Assembly: GCA_902727905.1 (NCBI GenBank) | Contig: CACVAR010000149.1 | Coordinates: 1-33,929 of the forward strand | Origin: an uncultured Sulfurovum sp. | Lineage (GTDB): Bacteria; Campylobacterota; Campylobacteria; Campylobacterales; Sulfurovaceae | Direction: 5' to 3' | Length of the DNA: 33,929 nt | In this document: piece after piece, positions 1 to 9,168 of the stretch | Position numbering within the stretch: the stretch's first letter is position 1 | How the letters are laid out: the number at the start of each line of letters is the position of its first letter | Program-made: the position numbers and the translations under genes | The notes under the pieces: model-generated | What the model was told of the DNA's origin: nothing | Databases searched by the model: none | What the model saw: only the letters and a program-made list of their open reading frames with translations

Positions 1-71
1 CCACAACTATTATGCCCATTTTTTACGCTATTAATACTGCCACACTTTTTACATCTTGGTCTATGTCTCAT
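1..71 (-). CDS. Partial zinc-ribbon protein running off the window start; resembles the N-terminus of IS1/IS1595-type transposases
   Basis: Minus-strand reading from ATG at 71: MRHRPRCKKCGSINSVKNGHNSCG..., a CxxC zinc-knuckle followed by a VKNGHN-like motif; truncated by the window edge and not in the supplied ORF list. Confidence 0.35.
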   Translation of the reverse strand, partial: MRHRPRCKKCGSINSVKNGHNSC

Positions 72-101
72 AAACTCATTATACCTTGCTACTCTTATCA
101 A

Positions 102-428
102 CTAATTTGAGATGCACGACCAAAAAATAATACCAAAACCCATTTCAGCAATATTTATAAATAATAAAAATGTCATATTACTAATTAACAACAAAGTAAT
201 CATCACATAAAGTAAATGTATAAACTTATCATTCGAATATCCCACCATTAGAAGTGATAATATCGTAACAACTGCAGGGATAATTCCCCACAATAAAATA
301 ACCGTACTACTTATAACTAATTCCATCAACTCTACTGATAATACTTGATCTAGAACACTCAACAAAAATAAAAAACTTAAAGTGAAAAACAATATACTTA
401 CCACAACTTTTGTTTTTAAAGTTTTCAT
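102..428 (-). CDS. Small multi-TM membrane protein, unknown function
   Basis: ORF 102..512 has an internal Met (MKTLKTKVVVSILFFTLSFLFLLS) at 428, giving a hydrophobic protein starting just after the stop of the upstream ABC1 kinase ORF (430); the longer start would overlap it by ~80 nt. Confidence 0.6.
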   Translation of the reverse strand: MKTLKTKVVVSILFFTLSFLFLLSVLDQVLSVELMELVISSTVILLWGIIPAVVTILSLLMVGYSNDKFIHLLYVMITLLLISNMTFLLFINIAEMGFGIIFWSCISN

Positions 429-429
429 T

Positions 430-1764
430 TTACATCCCCTCTCTAACCAGTTTCTGTGCAAACCTCGTATCAATCGTCGCTTCCATCTTCTCAAATATAT
501 TGTAATACCCAAGTAAAGTGCGATCTATAAAAATATAATCTGCATTCACTTTATGTACAGCATGACGTTGACTCTTTTGTACTTTCATAATGGTGTTAAA
601 CCCACGTTGTGAAAAGTCAGCATTCTTTTTAAAATCAAACTTCTCTTCTTCAAAAATTTCAATGTAAATTCGATCTAAAGGTTTAATGGTTGACTGATAA
701 AAAGCTAACATCTCAGCTTTGTCTCCACGGTCTACCATATTCACATTGGCGTACTGTTCGGTTACCTCTTCATCTGATACTTTGTCAATGAGTAAAACAT
801 GTAGTTTTGAAAACTCTTTCAAAAACTCCTTGTCAACTTTTTTAACACAGCCAAAGTCAATCATGCCTAACATATTGTCAGTCATAAAAATGAAGTTACC
901 CGGATTTGGATCAGCATGTATCATCTTAAGTCTGTAAAGTCCTATGAAAAAAGAGTCAAATATGAGTTGAGCATAATGATTACGAACTGCTTCACTTGGA
1001 TTACTCTTTAGAAACTCTTCAAAGCCTTTCCCCTCTAAAAATGTAGACGTTAAAACACTCTTACTTGACAAGTTTTCAATAACGCTTGGCACAACGATGA
1101 GTTCATGATTTAAATGCTTTTCATAAAACTTTGTATTCGCTGCTTCCAACTCGTAGTTAACCTCTTCTGTCAAACGTTGTTCGACCTCTTGCATAAGATG
1201 GTCAATGTCTTGACCTTTAGCAAAACGTTTTAATCCAAAGTTGATAACTGACAAATCAGACTCAATACTTGACGCAATACCCGGATACTGAACTTTTACA
1301 GCCAAGGCTTTACCGTCTAAGGTCGCTTTATGCACCTGTCCTAAAGAAGCTGCGCCAAAGGCATTGTTGTCAAAAGTGTCAAACACATTTTGTGGATAAT
1401 CATGAAGCTCCTGTTTAATGATTTTTCGTATTAATGCTTTGTTAATAGGAGGAATTGAATTGAATGACTTAGAAATTTCATCCAAATACTCCTGTGGTAA
1501 AAAAGGCAAACCCAAAGCAATTTGTTGGGCAATCTTTACAGACACGCCTTTAAGTTCACCTAAAGAGTCTATGATGACCTTTGCAATCTGGGCATGCGTA
1601 TCTGACTTAGAAACTTCTTTCTCTTCTTTTGACATAAAAGCTCTTTTCACAGCTCCTTTACTAGAAACTACACTTATTTTGAACATCGCTTTTCCAGCTA
1701 CTTTTCCACGTGAAAGTTTGGTGATTGGGATTTTCTTTTGTAAAGTATCGTTATTGGTCTGCAT
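430..1764 (-). CDS. ABC1/AarF (UbiB-like) atypical protein kinase family
   Basis: KGVSVKIAQQIALGLPFLPQEY, AAASLGQVHKA-like (GAASLGQVHKATLDGKALAVKVQYPG) and HADPNPGNF...IDFG motifs. Confidence 0.9.
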   Translation of the reverse strand: MQTNNDTLQKKIPITKLSRGKVAGKAMFKISVVSSKGAVKRAFMSKEEKEVSKSDTHAQIAKVIIDSLGELKGVSVKIAQQIALGLPFLPQEYLDEISKSFNSIPPINKALIRKIIKQELHDYPQNVFDTFDNNAFGAASLGQVHKATLDGKALAVKVQYPGIASSIESDLSVINFGLKRFAKGQDIDHLMQEVEQRLTEEVNYELEAANTKFYEKHLNHELIVVPSVIENLSSKSVLTSTFLEGKGFEEFLKSNPSEAVRNHYAQLIFDSFFIGLYRLKMIHADPNPGNFIFMTDNMLGMIDFGCVKKVDKEFLKEFSKLHVLLIDKVSDEEVTEQYANVNMVDRGDKAEMLAFYQSTIKPLDRIYIEIFEEEKFDFKKNADFSQRGFNTIMKVQKSQRHAVHKVNADYIFIDRTLLGYYNIFEKMEATIDTRFAQKLVREGM

Positions 1765-2494
1765 CTAAAACTCCTCTTAACTTTCGTTTCATTTTAGAAA
1801 AACCTGTCTTTTTTACAGAGAATCTTTCCAATGCTCCGAGCAGATGAGTTTTAAACAAAAACATCCCCAAATCATTGGCTCGGTTTAAAATATGTGATTG
1901 TAACAAGGCTTCAACTACCCCTAAAGAGTGGTCTATAAACTGTGTGGTATTTTCAAACATCTCAGAGTCGTCTTTTAGCCAATAAGCAACGACCATAATG
2001 TAATAGTCCCAAAAAAGTCTTGGTAAATGCTCTTCAAAAGGAGGGGTTGGAATCTCTTCGGCTTCAATGGCAATGATTAACATATCTGCCACCATGTCGG
2101 TAAACACTTCATTGTTTCCATAAAGTGCATCCAGTTTTAAACCACCTGATTGAAACACCATGTCAGAAATTTGTAAAATAAACTCTCTGTCTTCCAAATA
2201 AAGCTCTAATTCTGTCTCTATAAGTGTTTGTAGTTGTTCTCTAAGTGAATAAGTATGAAAATCTTCAATGCTTTGTAAAATCTCTGCTGTCTGCTTATGT
2301 TTTTCTTCAACATAGGCAAAAACAATTTTTTCTTTTGTTGAAAAGTAGTTGTAAATAGTAGGATTAGAGACTCCAGCATTCTTTGCCATCTCTCTCATCG
2401 AAGCATTTTTAAAGCCTTTTTCTATAATAAGATTGACAGCTTCTTCCAAGATTTTTGCTTTTGTTTGTTCTTTTGCTGACTTTGAGACCTTCAT
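1751..2494 (-). CDS. TetR/AcrR family transcriptional regulator
   Basis: N-terminal HTH: AKILEEAVNLIIEKGFKNASMREMAKNAGVSNPTIYNYFSTKEKI; 14-nt overlap with the ABC1 kinase start. Confidence 0.92.
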   Translation of the reverse strand: MKVSKSAKEQTKAKILEEAVNLIIEKGFKNASMREMAKNAGVSNPTIYNYFSTKEKIVFAYVEEKHKQTAEILQSIEDFHTYSLREQLQTLIETELELYLEDREFILQISDMVFQSGGLKLDALYGNNEVFTDMVADMLIIAIEAEEIPTPPFEEHLPRLFWDYYIMVVAYWLKDDSEMFENTTQFIDHSLGVVEALLQSHILNRANDLGMFLFKTHLLGALERFSVKKTGFSKMKRKLRGVLDADQ

Positions 2495-2660
2495 AAATAC
2501 TCCTAAAGTTTTAAATATTTAACTAAGTATAGTAAAAATAGCAATATTTGTCAATATTTTATATACTAAATTAAAATTTTAATTTTATTCTCTATTTTAT
2601 AGTTAATTTGTATTATTTATTGTTATAATTTTAATGGGTTAAATAATGATGACCCTAATG

Positions 2661-2695
2661 CACAAGAAGTATTTTAGTTACAGATACTTCTTGTG
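2661..2695. repeat. 12-bp perfect stem-loop (CACAAGAAGTAT / ATACTTCTTGTG), compact copy of an element also found at 6991-7100
   Basis: CACAAGAAGTAT 2661-2672, loop 2673-2683, ATACTTCTTGTG 2684-2695; lies in a divergent intergenic region. Confidence 0.75.
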
Positions 2696-2720
2696 TTAGT
2701 GTCGTGCATCTATAAATATA

Positions 2721-3959
2721 ATGGAGAGTATCATGAAAAAACAATCGCATACTTTTATAATAGGAGGATTTGTCCTCTTTGCTACATACCTCTATTATCT
2801 TTCAGCTACACCTATCCCTGATCCCTTAACAATTAAAGAAGTACCCAAATTAAATATTCAAGTAGAAGAACAAAATGCACTTAACTATCTAAACTCTTTA
2901 CGCATAGGTGCTGGTCTTGTTCCTTTTCAAAGTCAACACCAACTAAATAAAGCAGCTAGAAGTCATGCCAACTATTTAACGAACCATTTTACTTATGGAC
3001 ACCAACAACAAGCAATACATAAAGATTTTACTGGAAAGTTTGCTTCCTCGCGTGTAACCCATGCAGGCTATGCTACTCCTCTAGTGATAGAAAATGTTTC
3101 AACCCATAATCAAAACTATAAAGAGTCAATCAATGGTCTTTTCTCTGCCATCTACCACCGTTTAGCATTTTTGGATTTTCGTTCAGATGCTATAGGTATT
3201 GGTATTAGCCAACATAGACATCAAAAACAGCAAACAGCTTTTGTTTATAATATGAGTTCAAAAACCTTAGAAACACTCTACAAAAAAAATAAAAATGCAA
3301 GCTCTACAGAGATTAATCAAGCGCTGAATAGTAATAAAAAACGTAATCAAAATGTTGTTATTTATCCTTTTAACAAGCAACAAGGCGTACCTCCTGCATT
3401 TTTTGATGAACTACCAGACCCTCTCCCAGAGCATAAAGTAAGTGGTTTCCCTATAAGTGTTTCTTTTAATTCAGCTTTTCATAAAGAGGGGAAACTCTTA
3501 AAGTTTGAACTCTATAATAATGATGGTGTTCAAATACATAATACGTTAAAATTTAACCATCAAACAGATCCCAACAAACGTTTAGAAAAACTAGACTTCG
3601 TGCTTTTCCCACTAAAAAGACTTGAATGGAATAGTAAGTACCATGTAAAATTCCTAGCAATTATTGATAAAGAGATAGTAAGTAAAGAGTGGAGTTTTCA
3701 AACACAAAAATTTAATATACCTCTTCATGTTATCAATCATAACAATCATGTTTTTACCGTTAAAGAAAATCACTCTCGTATTTTTTATTTTCCTCCAACA
3801 TCTAAAGTAGATCTATTACAAGATATTGCTTATCCTTCTAATGTAGACATTGAGTTTATAGACAAAAACACCATTAAACTAACAGCCCTCGCCAGTATAC
3901 AACGTAAACAAAAACTATCCATTGGGAAATACCATTTAACTTTAGACATCAGAAGATAA
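2721..3959 (+). CDS. CAP (SCP/PR-1-like) domain secreted protein with N-terminal signal/anchor
   Basis: MKKQSHTFIIGGFVLFATYLYYLS leader; ALNYLNSLRIGAGLVPFQSQHQLNKAARSHANYL..FTYGH CAP motif. Confidence 0.85.
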   Translation: MESIMKKQSHTFIIGGFVLFATYLYYLSATPIPDPLTIKEVPKLNIQVEEQNALNYLNSLRIGAGLVPFQSQHQLNKAARSHANYLTNHFTYGHQQQAIHKDFTGKFASSRVTHAGYATPLVIENVSTHNQNYKESINGLFSAIYHRLAFLDFRSDAIGIGISQHRHQKQQTAFVYNMSSKTLETLYKKNKNASSTEINQALNSNKKRNQNVVIYPFNKQQGVPPAFFDELPDPLPEHKVSGFPISVSFNSAFHKEGKLLKFELYNNDGVQIHNTLKFNHQTDPNKRLEKLDFVLFPLKRLEWNSKYHVKFLAIIDKEIVSKEWSFQTQKFNIPLHVINHNNHVFTVKENHSRIFYFPPTSKVDLLQDIAYPSNVDIEFIDKNTIKLTALASIQRKQKLSIGKYHLTLDIRR

Positions 3960-3976
3960 TGCTGATATAATTCTTT

Positions 3977-4753
3977 ATGTATTTAACCAGCATTGACAAT
4001 CCCAATATTCCAGAACTTCTTATTTATCAACAACTTCGTGACAATGCTTTTACAGAAGACAACTCTTTTATTGCCGACTCAGCTAAAGTTGTAAACCTAA
4101 TCTTGGAAACTGGTATAGAGGTAAAAAGTATATTTGCTACGCAAGAGTACTATAATGAGTTCGCTACACTTATAGAAAAAAAGAACATCCCTAAACTTTA
4201 TGTTGCAACAAAAGAACTCATGCAAACCATTGTTGGACATAAAGTACACCACAATGTTATGTTACATGGCATACGTCCTAGTCAAATAAAGATTAATGCA
4301 CTGGACAAAGAGATTGTCATGCTAGACAACATTACTTCAAGTGAAAATGTAGGCTCCATAGCCCGTTCAGCTACTGCTTTAGGCATAAACTCTTATATGC
4401 TACCCAAACAAGGTCCTCACCCCTTTGGGAGACGTGCTTTAAGAGTTTCTATGGGACATACAAGCCACTTAAAGACACATCTATATGATGATATAAAAAC
4501 CACACTCAAAGAGCTAAAGACTAGGGGTTACACCATTTATGCAGCTGAAATTACTGAAACATCAACTCCCTTGTCTAAAGTAACAGTTTCGGATAAATGG
4601 GTTTTACTCATGGGTCATGAAGGTCATGGCATTTCAGAAGATATACTAGAACTCTGTTCAGAAGTGGTACACATAGAAATGGAACCCAACATTAAAAGTT
4701 TTAACGTTGCTGTAGCAGCTTCAATTCTTATGTATAAATTTAAATTTAAATAA
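3977..4753 (+). CDS. TrmH/SpoU family RNA 2'-O-methyltransferase
   Basis: SSENVGSIARSATALGINSYML, LLMGHEGHGIS, IEMEPNIKSFNVAVAASILMY motifs. Confidence 0.93.
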   Translation: MYLTSIDNPNIPELLIYQQLRDNAFTEDNSFIADSAKVVNLILETGIEVKSIFATQEYYNEFATLIEKKNIPKLYVATKELMQTIVGHKVHHNVMLHGIRPSQIKINALDKEIVMLDNITSSENVGSIARSATALGINSYMLPKQGPHPFGRRALRVSMGHTSHLKTHLYDDIKTTLKELKTRGYTIYAAEITETSTPLSKVTVSDKWVLLMGHEGHGISEDILELCSEVVHIEMEPNIKSFNVAVAASILMYKFKFK

Positions 4754-4800
4754 AAAATTTAATATTTCACAATTAAAACACAACTTTAATTTATACTTAT

Positions 4801-4925
4801 GCCATGAGAGTCATTCATACTGTTTTCCCTTCATGATGATTTTACTGGCTCTCATCAATTAGCTTTTACTTCATACTTTTCTCTTCCCACCCGACTTTAT
4901 TTGGTCAGGGTAAAAGCTATTTTAT
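4801..4925. other. Structured intergenic region with nested inverted repeats (candidate structured RNA or leader)
   Basis: TAGCTTTTAC (4860-4869) pairs perfectly with GTAAAAGCTA (4910-4919); inner CCCGAC..GTCAGGG pairing; upstream ATGAGAG...CTCTCAT. Confidence 0.4.
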
Positions 4926-5010
4926 TACTACATTAATAAATCATCATACTTTTTTCTCCTTTTAATACTTCTTTAGATACATTGTCGCTAACTAGCATAG
5001 AGGAATAACA

Positions 5011-5898
5011 ATGAAAACTGACAAACTAAAAGGACTCATTTGGTGTTCACTACTTGGTGATGCCTATAGCTTAGGGGGACATTGGATTTATGACCAAGAA
5101 CAACTAGCAAACTCTACCCTTAACTTTAATGGTTTAAACGACCCACTATCTAACTATCATTCTACTAAAAAAGCAGGAGACTTTACCCACTATGGAGACC
5201 AAACAGTTTGGCTTTTAGAACACTTACAAGAAACCAAGAGCTATGATCCGTTTGATTATGCTAGCTACTGGCAAAAGAGCATGAGTAACTACAATGGATA
5301 TAAAGATGGTGCATCTGAAGCTTCTTTAAAAAACCTTAATGATGGGAAATCTTTTATGGGCTGTGGGTCTGACTCTACCGATTTATCAATTGTAGGTAGA
5401 CATTCTCCTTTATTGTTTACATTAAAAAATATAGATGAATTATTAGAGAGTATTAAACTCCATAACTGTTTAACACATTTAAGTAAAGAGACTTTAGATG
5501 CGAGTAAATATATTATGGAAGTTACGTTGGCAATGATCTATGATTTAGATGTTGAAAAAACTTTAAAGGAACGTTCAGTCTTTTATGGTGATATGGTTGA
5601 GGAAGAAGTTTCAAAAGCTTTTTTATTAAAGAACAAACCTGCTAATGAAGCACTACAAGAACTAGGTATCTCATGTGATGTCAAAGGTGGTTTAGCCTCA
5701 ACTGTCTATTTACTCCTTAACTATCACAATGATTTTACTGCTTTACTCAAAGCTAATCTACTCGCAGGAGGAGACTCAGCATCAAGAGCAATGGTTGCTG
5801 GAATGGTTGTGGGGGCAAAATATGGTTTTGAAGCTACTAAGCCAGCATGGATAAAAGAGCTTAATCAATATGAAAAGTTAAGTGAACTTATCAATTAA
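5011..5898 (+). CDS. ADP-ribosylglycohydrolase family protein
   Basis: LKGLIWCSLLGDAYSLGGHWIYD N-terminus, YGDQT, LLAGGDSASRAMVAGMVVGA C-terminal metal-binding-like motif. Confidence 0.85.
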   Translation: MKTDKLKGLIWCSLLGDAYSLGGHWIYDQEQLANSTLNFNGLNDPLSNYHSTKKAGDFTHYGDQTVWLLEHLQETKSYDPFDYASYWQKSMSNYNGYKDGASEASLKNLNDGKSFMGCGSDSTDLSIVGRHSPLLFTLKNIDELLESIKLHNCLTHLSKETLDASKYIMEVTLAMIYDLDVEKTLKERSVFYGDMVEEEVSKAFLLKNKPANEALQELGISCDVKGGLASTVYLLLNYHNDFTALLKANLLAGGDSASRAMVAGMVVGAKYGFEATKPAWIKELNQYEKLSELIN

Positions 5899-5908
5899 GC
5901 TTTGTGAG

Positions 5909-6403
5909 TCATAAAGTGAACAGCTTTAAATAGATAAATATAAGTACTATTCCCCCAACAGCAAAAAAGAAATGCTCCTTTGGGTTTGACTCAATAAAGA
6001 AAATATCCATAGATTTATTGTTAGAAAGAAAGTAAATAGGAACAATAAAGAGTAACGCCCAAACCACATTAGTCAATATCACTTCCATGCTGCTAAAAAT
6101 TTCCTCATAATCAACAGAGAAAAGAAGTACGGAGCTATCCAGTAAAAAGTTTGCTACGAAAGGAAATAGTGCTATACTGTAAAGTGTCACCAAAGTAAAT
6201 GCTCTTGCGAACTTACAACGAAGTAAAATACCAGCAATCATAAAAATACCCAAAAGAATGGGTAAAATTTTTATTAAGAGTGGGGTTTCTTCATCTATTA
6301 TCACTTGCACTAGCAGAAAACTTAATGCGAAGGCTATTAACCAAATAATCACTACTGTTAATTTCTTTTTAAAAGAACTTCCATCAGAGTAAAGCGTTAA
6401 CAT
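5909..6403 (-). CDS. Small membrane protein (DUF2569-like topology), unknown function
   Basis: Four hydrophobic TM segments; tail-to-tail with the upstream ORF. Confidence 0.65.
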   Translation of the reverse strand: MLTLYSDGSSFKKKLTVVIIWLIAFALSFLLVQVIIDEETPLLIKILPILLGIFMIAGILLRCKFARAFTLVTLYSIALFPFVANFLLDSSVLLFSVDYEEIFSSMEVILTNVVWALLFIVPIYFLSNNKSMDIFFIESNPKEHFFFAVGGIVLIFIYLKLFTL

Positions 6404-6540
6404 ATGTTTTTCCTTATTTCTATATGTTACATTATATCAAATATATATTATTCTATAATAAGATTATTTAGTCAATTTTATTTATTAAGTATTAAGTTAT
6501 TTTCTACTATAAATAGCTCCATATAATATGAAGGTAAAAC

Positions 6541-6981
6541 ATGAACTACAGTATCATCCCACACAATGCAAATTACGTTCCACAAGTACAAAAACCAAAC
6601 GCAACATTCTTAGCTCAGGTTGGTGAACAGGGAATTCGAGACTTACTATCACGTTTTTATGTCTGTTTAGACCAAAGTGCCATTAGAGACATATTTCCAG
6701 CTAAAGATGCTGCAGAGATGGAAAAGGCTGCACAAACTTCTGCTGACTTTTTCATACAAATCTGTGGTGGACCAGCCTATTTTAACCAGAGACATGGAAT
6801 GCCTAAAATGCGTCAAAGACATATGCCTTTTACCATTACAGCTGAAGGAAGACTTCATTGGTTAATTTGTTTTGAAAATGCATTACAACCTTTAGAGAGT
6901 TCAGTTAAAGAGGAAGACTTACAAAGTTTTTGGGATTATCTTAATACTTTTTCAATTATGATGATTAATGCGCACGGTTAG
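6541..6981 (+). CDS. Truncated haemoglobin (group II-like globin)
   Basis: VGEQGIRDLLSRFYVCLDQSAIRDIFP...FFIQICGGPAYFNQRHGMPKMRQRHMPFTITAEGRLHWLICFENAL. Confidence 0.9.
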   Translation: MNYSIIPHNANYVPQVQKPNATFLAQVGEQGIRDLLSRFYVCLDQSAIRDIFPAKDAAEMEKAAQTSADFFIQICGGPAYFNQRHGMPKMRQRHMPFTITAEGRLHWLICFENALQPLESSVKEEDLQSFWDYLNTFSIMMINAHG

Positions 6982-6996
6982 GAGTTAAGTCCTAAC
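6977..6996 (+). promoter_or_regulatory. Hairpin GTTAGGA-gttaag-TCCTAAC overlapping the globin stop codon
   Basis: Perfect 7-bp stem 6977-6983/6990-6996; right arm is shared with the alternative long stem at 6991-7004/7087-7100. Confidence 0.5.
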
Positions 6997-7100
6997 ACAA
7001 GAAGTAAAAGGGAGGAAGAATATAATGAATTTAGGGAGGTTTCATTAGAAATAATATAAGCTTAGTAAAACTAAGCGTTACAAAACCTTCTTGTGCTAGG
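6991..7100. repeat. Second copy of the CACAAGAAG stem-loop element, expanded by an internal insertion containing another hairpin
   Basis: CCTAACACAAGAAG (6991-7004) pairs with CTTCTTGTGCTAGG (7087-7100) with one mismatch; internal GCTTAGT-aaa-ACTAAGC 7060-7076. Confidence 0.7.
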
Positions 7101-7204
7101 CTTGACGTATTATATAAGTATTTCGTGTATAATATGTGTAGTAATATAGCTTATACAAATAATTATTAAAATAATAAATTATACCTAAGGAAAATCTTTA
7201 GCTC

Positions 7205-7822
7205 ATGTCAAACCCAAAAGAGACTGAAAAACATCATAACTGTCCACAGTGTGGAGATAGACTCAGTATATTTTTTAAGTACTCTAAACTCATTAAGTGT
7301 CAATCATGTAACTCCTCAATTTTTTTAGAAGATGAAAGTGTCAAACTTATTGGTGAAAGTTCCGTATTAAGTTCTGAGCCATCTCTTATTCAACTCTATC
7401 AAAGATTCAAACTCCAAGGAAAAACATTTATACCCCTAGGAAAAATACGTTATGACTATGGTCGAGGTTTTTGGGAAGAGTGGTTTTTAAATGATGAACG
7501 CAACAAAGAGTTTTGGCTTAGTATTGATGAGGGTGATTTTGTTTTAGAAGAAAAAAATAAGCTCTCTCTTCCTTTTAAAGACTTTTCTAAATTTACAGTT
7601 GGATCTCGTCATGGTAAATACATTGTCACTGAAAAAGGTGAAGGTACTTGTATAGGTTTTGACGGTGAACTAGCAGAAGAAATTAAAATGGGTGAAAAAC
7701 ACCAATATATTCATCTAAGTCAAGGTGGTGGTAACCTTGTCACACTTGAGTTGACAAAAACATCAAGCCAAACTTTTAAAGGTAAATGGATTGACCCCTT
7801 GGACATTGAGGTACTTAACTAA
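7205..7822 (+). CDS. Zinc-ribbon DUF4178-type protein
   Basis: HNCPQCGDRLSIFFKYSKLIKCQSCNSSIFL zinc ribbon, then LQGKTFIPLGKIRYDYGRGFWEEWFL..GDFVLEEK. Confidence 0.65.
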   Translation: MSNPKETEKHHNCPQCGDRLSIFFKYSKLIKCQSCNSSIFLEDESVKLIGESSVLSSEPSLIQLYQRFKLQGKTFIPLGKIRYDYGRGFWEEWFLNDERNKEFWLSIDEGDFVLEEKNKLSLPFKDFSKFTVGSRHGKYIVTEKGEGTCIGFDGELAEEIKMGEKHQYIHLSQGGGNLVTLELTKTSSQTFKGKWIDPLDIEVLN

Positions 7823-9159
7823 TGAGTCAAGTTAAAAGCATTAAATGTACTAACTGTGCTGCGCCACTTGACCTTCTAGGTGGTGGACGTGTTGAAAGTA
7901 TTACTTGTCCTTACTGTAAATCAGTGCTTGACCTAAATGAAAACTATAAAGTGCTAAGTAACTTTAAAAACAGTAGAAAATTACATAAACTGCCTTTTGA
8001 AATAGGTATGAAAGGTCAACTTAACAGCATTGATTACACCATTATTGGTAGAGTTACTTATCAATCCATTAACTATCCAGATTCTATTTGGACAGATTTT
8101 TTACTCTATTCACCTCTTTATGGTTATGCCTATTTGACCTATGAAGATGGACACCTCATCTACTCGAAACGTAACCGAACTTTTCCCAACGTAACATGGT
8201 CACAACTTACAAAACAATCCTCTATTCTTGTCAATGGAAATGATTACAATCCTTTTGACCAGTATGAGGCTAAAGTTATTTACGTTGAAGGTGAACTAAC
8301 ATGGATAGCCAAACGTAATGACAAAACATACTTTACAGACTTAGTCAACCCACCCCATGGTATTAGTGTTGAAAAAACAAAAAATGAAATTGAGTATTAT
8401 GAAGCTAAATATTTAGACAGTGATGAAGTTTACACTGCCTTTAACATTGAAAAGCAAGAAAAACCTAAAACATTTAATGCTTTACAACCTTTTGAACGTC
8501 CATTTTTAAAATCACTCTCTTACATTGCTTATTGGGTTCTATTCATTGTTGCACTATTGACACTTGTTACCTATGTAGATGGTTCAGGAAAAGTCATTAC
8601 AAAGATTGCTGCCAATAATGAAGCTGTAAAGCATCTTGACTTTAGAGTAAAACATAAACGCTATTTAGTTGACCTAGAGTTACAAGCTTCAACATCCAAA
8701 GCACTCAATAACTTTAACCTACAAATTCATAAAAATAAAAAGATTGTCTTTTCTCTAACACCACATACAGCTTATATTTTTAATGAGACAACAGGTTCTG
8801 TAGAAAAAAATCTACACCCTTGGGAAAAAGATAGTAAAAAAGTACGTGTTTCCCTTAACTTAGCTTTAGGAAACTATCATCTAAGTATTAAGCCTATTAA
8901 TCCAAGTCTGAAAAGTACACTGTTTGTTAATATTACAGAAGCTTCATCACGGCTCAACTATTTGGTTTGGTTCTTTATCTTTACAACTTTCTCGTGGATA
9001 CTTTACAAGTTCTATCAATGGCGACATAAACTAAAAGTTGATGATGAACGAGGAATTGATATGATACATGACAATGCAAGGTATAGTGGGAGTCGTGAAC
9101 AAATGACGCTCTATCTTATTGTACTCGCCATAATACTAATCTTAGTATTTGGTGAGTAA
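7822..9159 (+). CDS. Zinc-ribbon DUF4178-type protein with two C-terminal TM segments
   Basis: IKCTNCAAPLDLLGGGRVESITCPYCKSVLDL; IGMKGQLNSIDYTIIGRVTYQS..SIWTDFLLYSPLYGYAYLTYEDGHL; TM segments near residues 235-250 and 375-390 and at the C-terminus; TAATG overlap with the upstream stop. Confidence 0.75.
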   Translation: MSQVKSIKCTNCAAPLDLLGGGRVESITCPYCKSVLDLNENYKVLSNFKNSRKLHKLPFEIGMKGQLNSIDYTIIGRVTYQSINYPDSIWTDFLLYSPLYGYAYLTYEDGHLIYSKRNRTFPNVTWSQLTKQSSILVNGNDYNPFDQYEAKVIYVEGELTWIAKRNDKTYFTDLVNPPHGISVEKTKNEIEYYEAKYLDSDEVYTAFNIEKQEKPKTFNALQPFERPFLKSLSYIAYWVLFIVALLTLVTYVDGSGKVITKIAANNEAVKHLDFRVKHKRYLVDLELQASTSKALNNFNLQIHKNKKIVFSLTPHTAYIFNETTGSVEKNLHPWEKDSKKVRVSLNLALGNYHLSIKPINPSLKSTLFVNITEASSRLNYLVWFFIFTTFSWILYKFYQWRHKLKVDDERGIDMIHDNARYSGSREQMTLYLIVLAIILILVFGE

Positions 9160-9168
9160 GGAGTTCTT

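Noticed and set aside
1418-1768. 116-aa plus-strand ORF
   Set aside because: Antisense to the conserved ABC1 kinase coding sequence
6667-6865. Short ORFs 6667-6858 (-) and 6677-6865 (+)
   Set aside because: Out-of-frame overlaps within the truncated haemoglobin gene
7102-7133. Sigma70 promoter TTGACG...TATAAT before DUF4178
   Set aside because: Spacer is 20 bp and the region is very AT-rich; not supportable without TSS data
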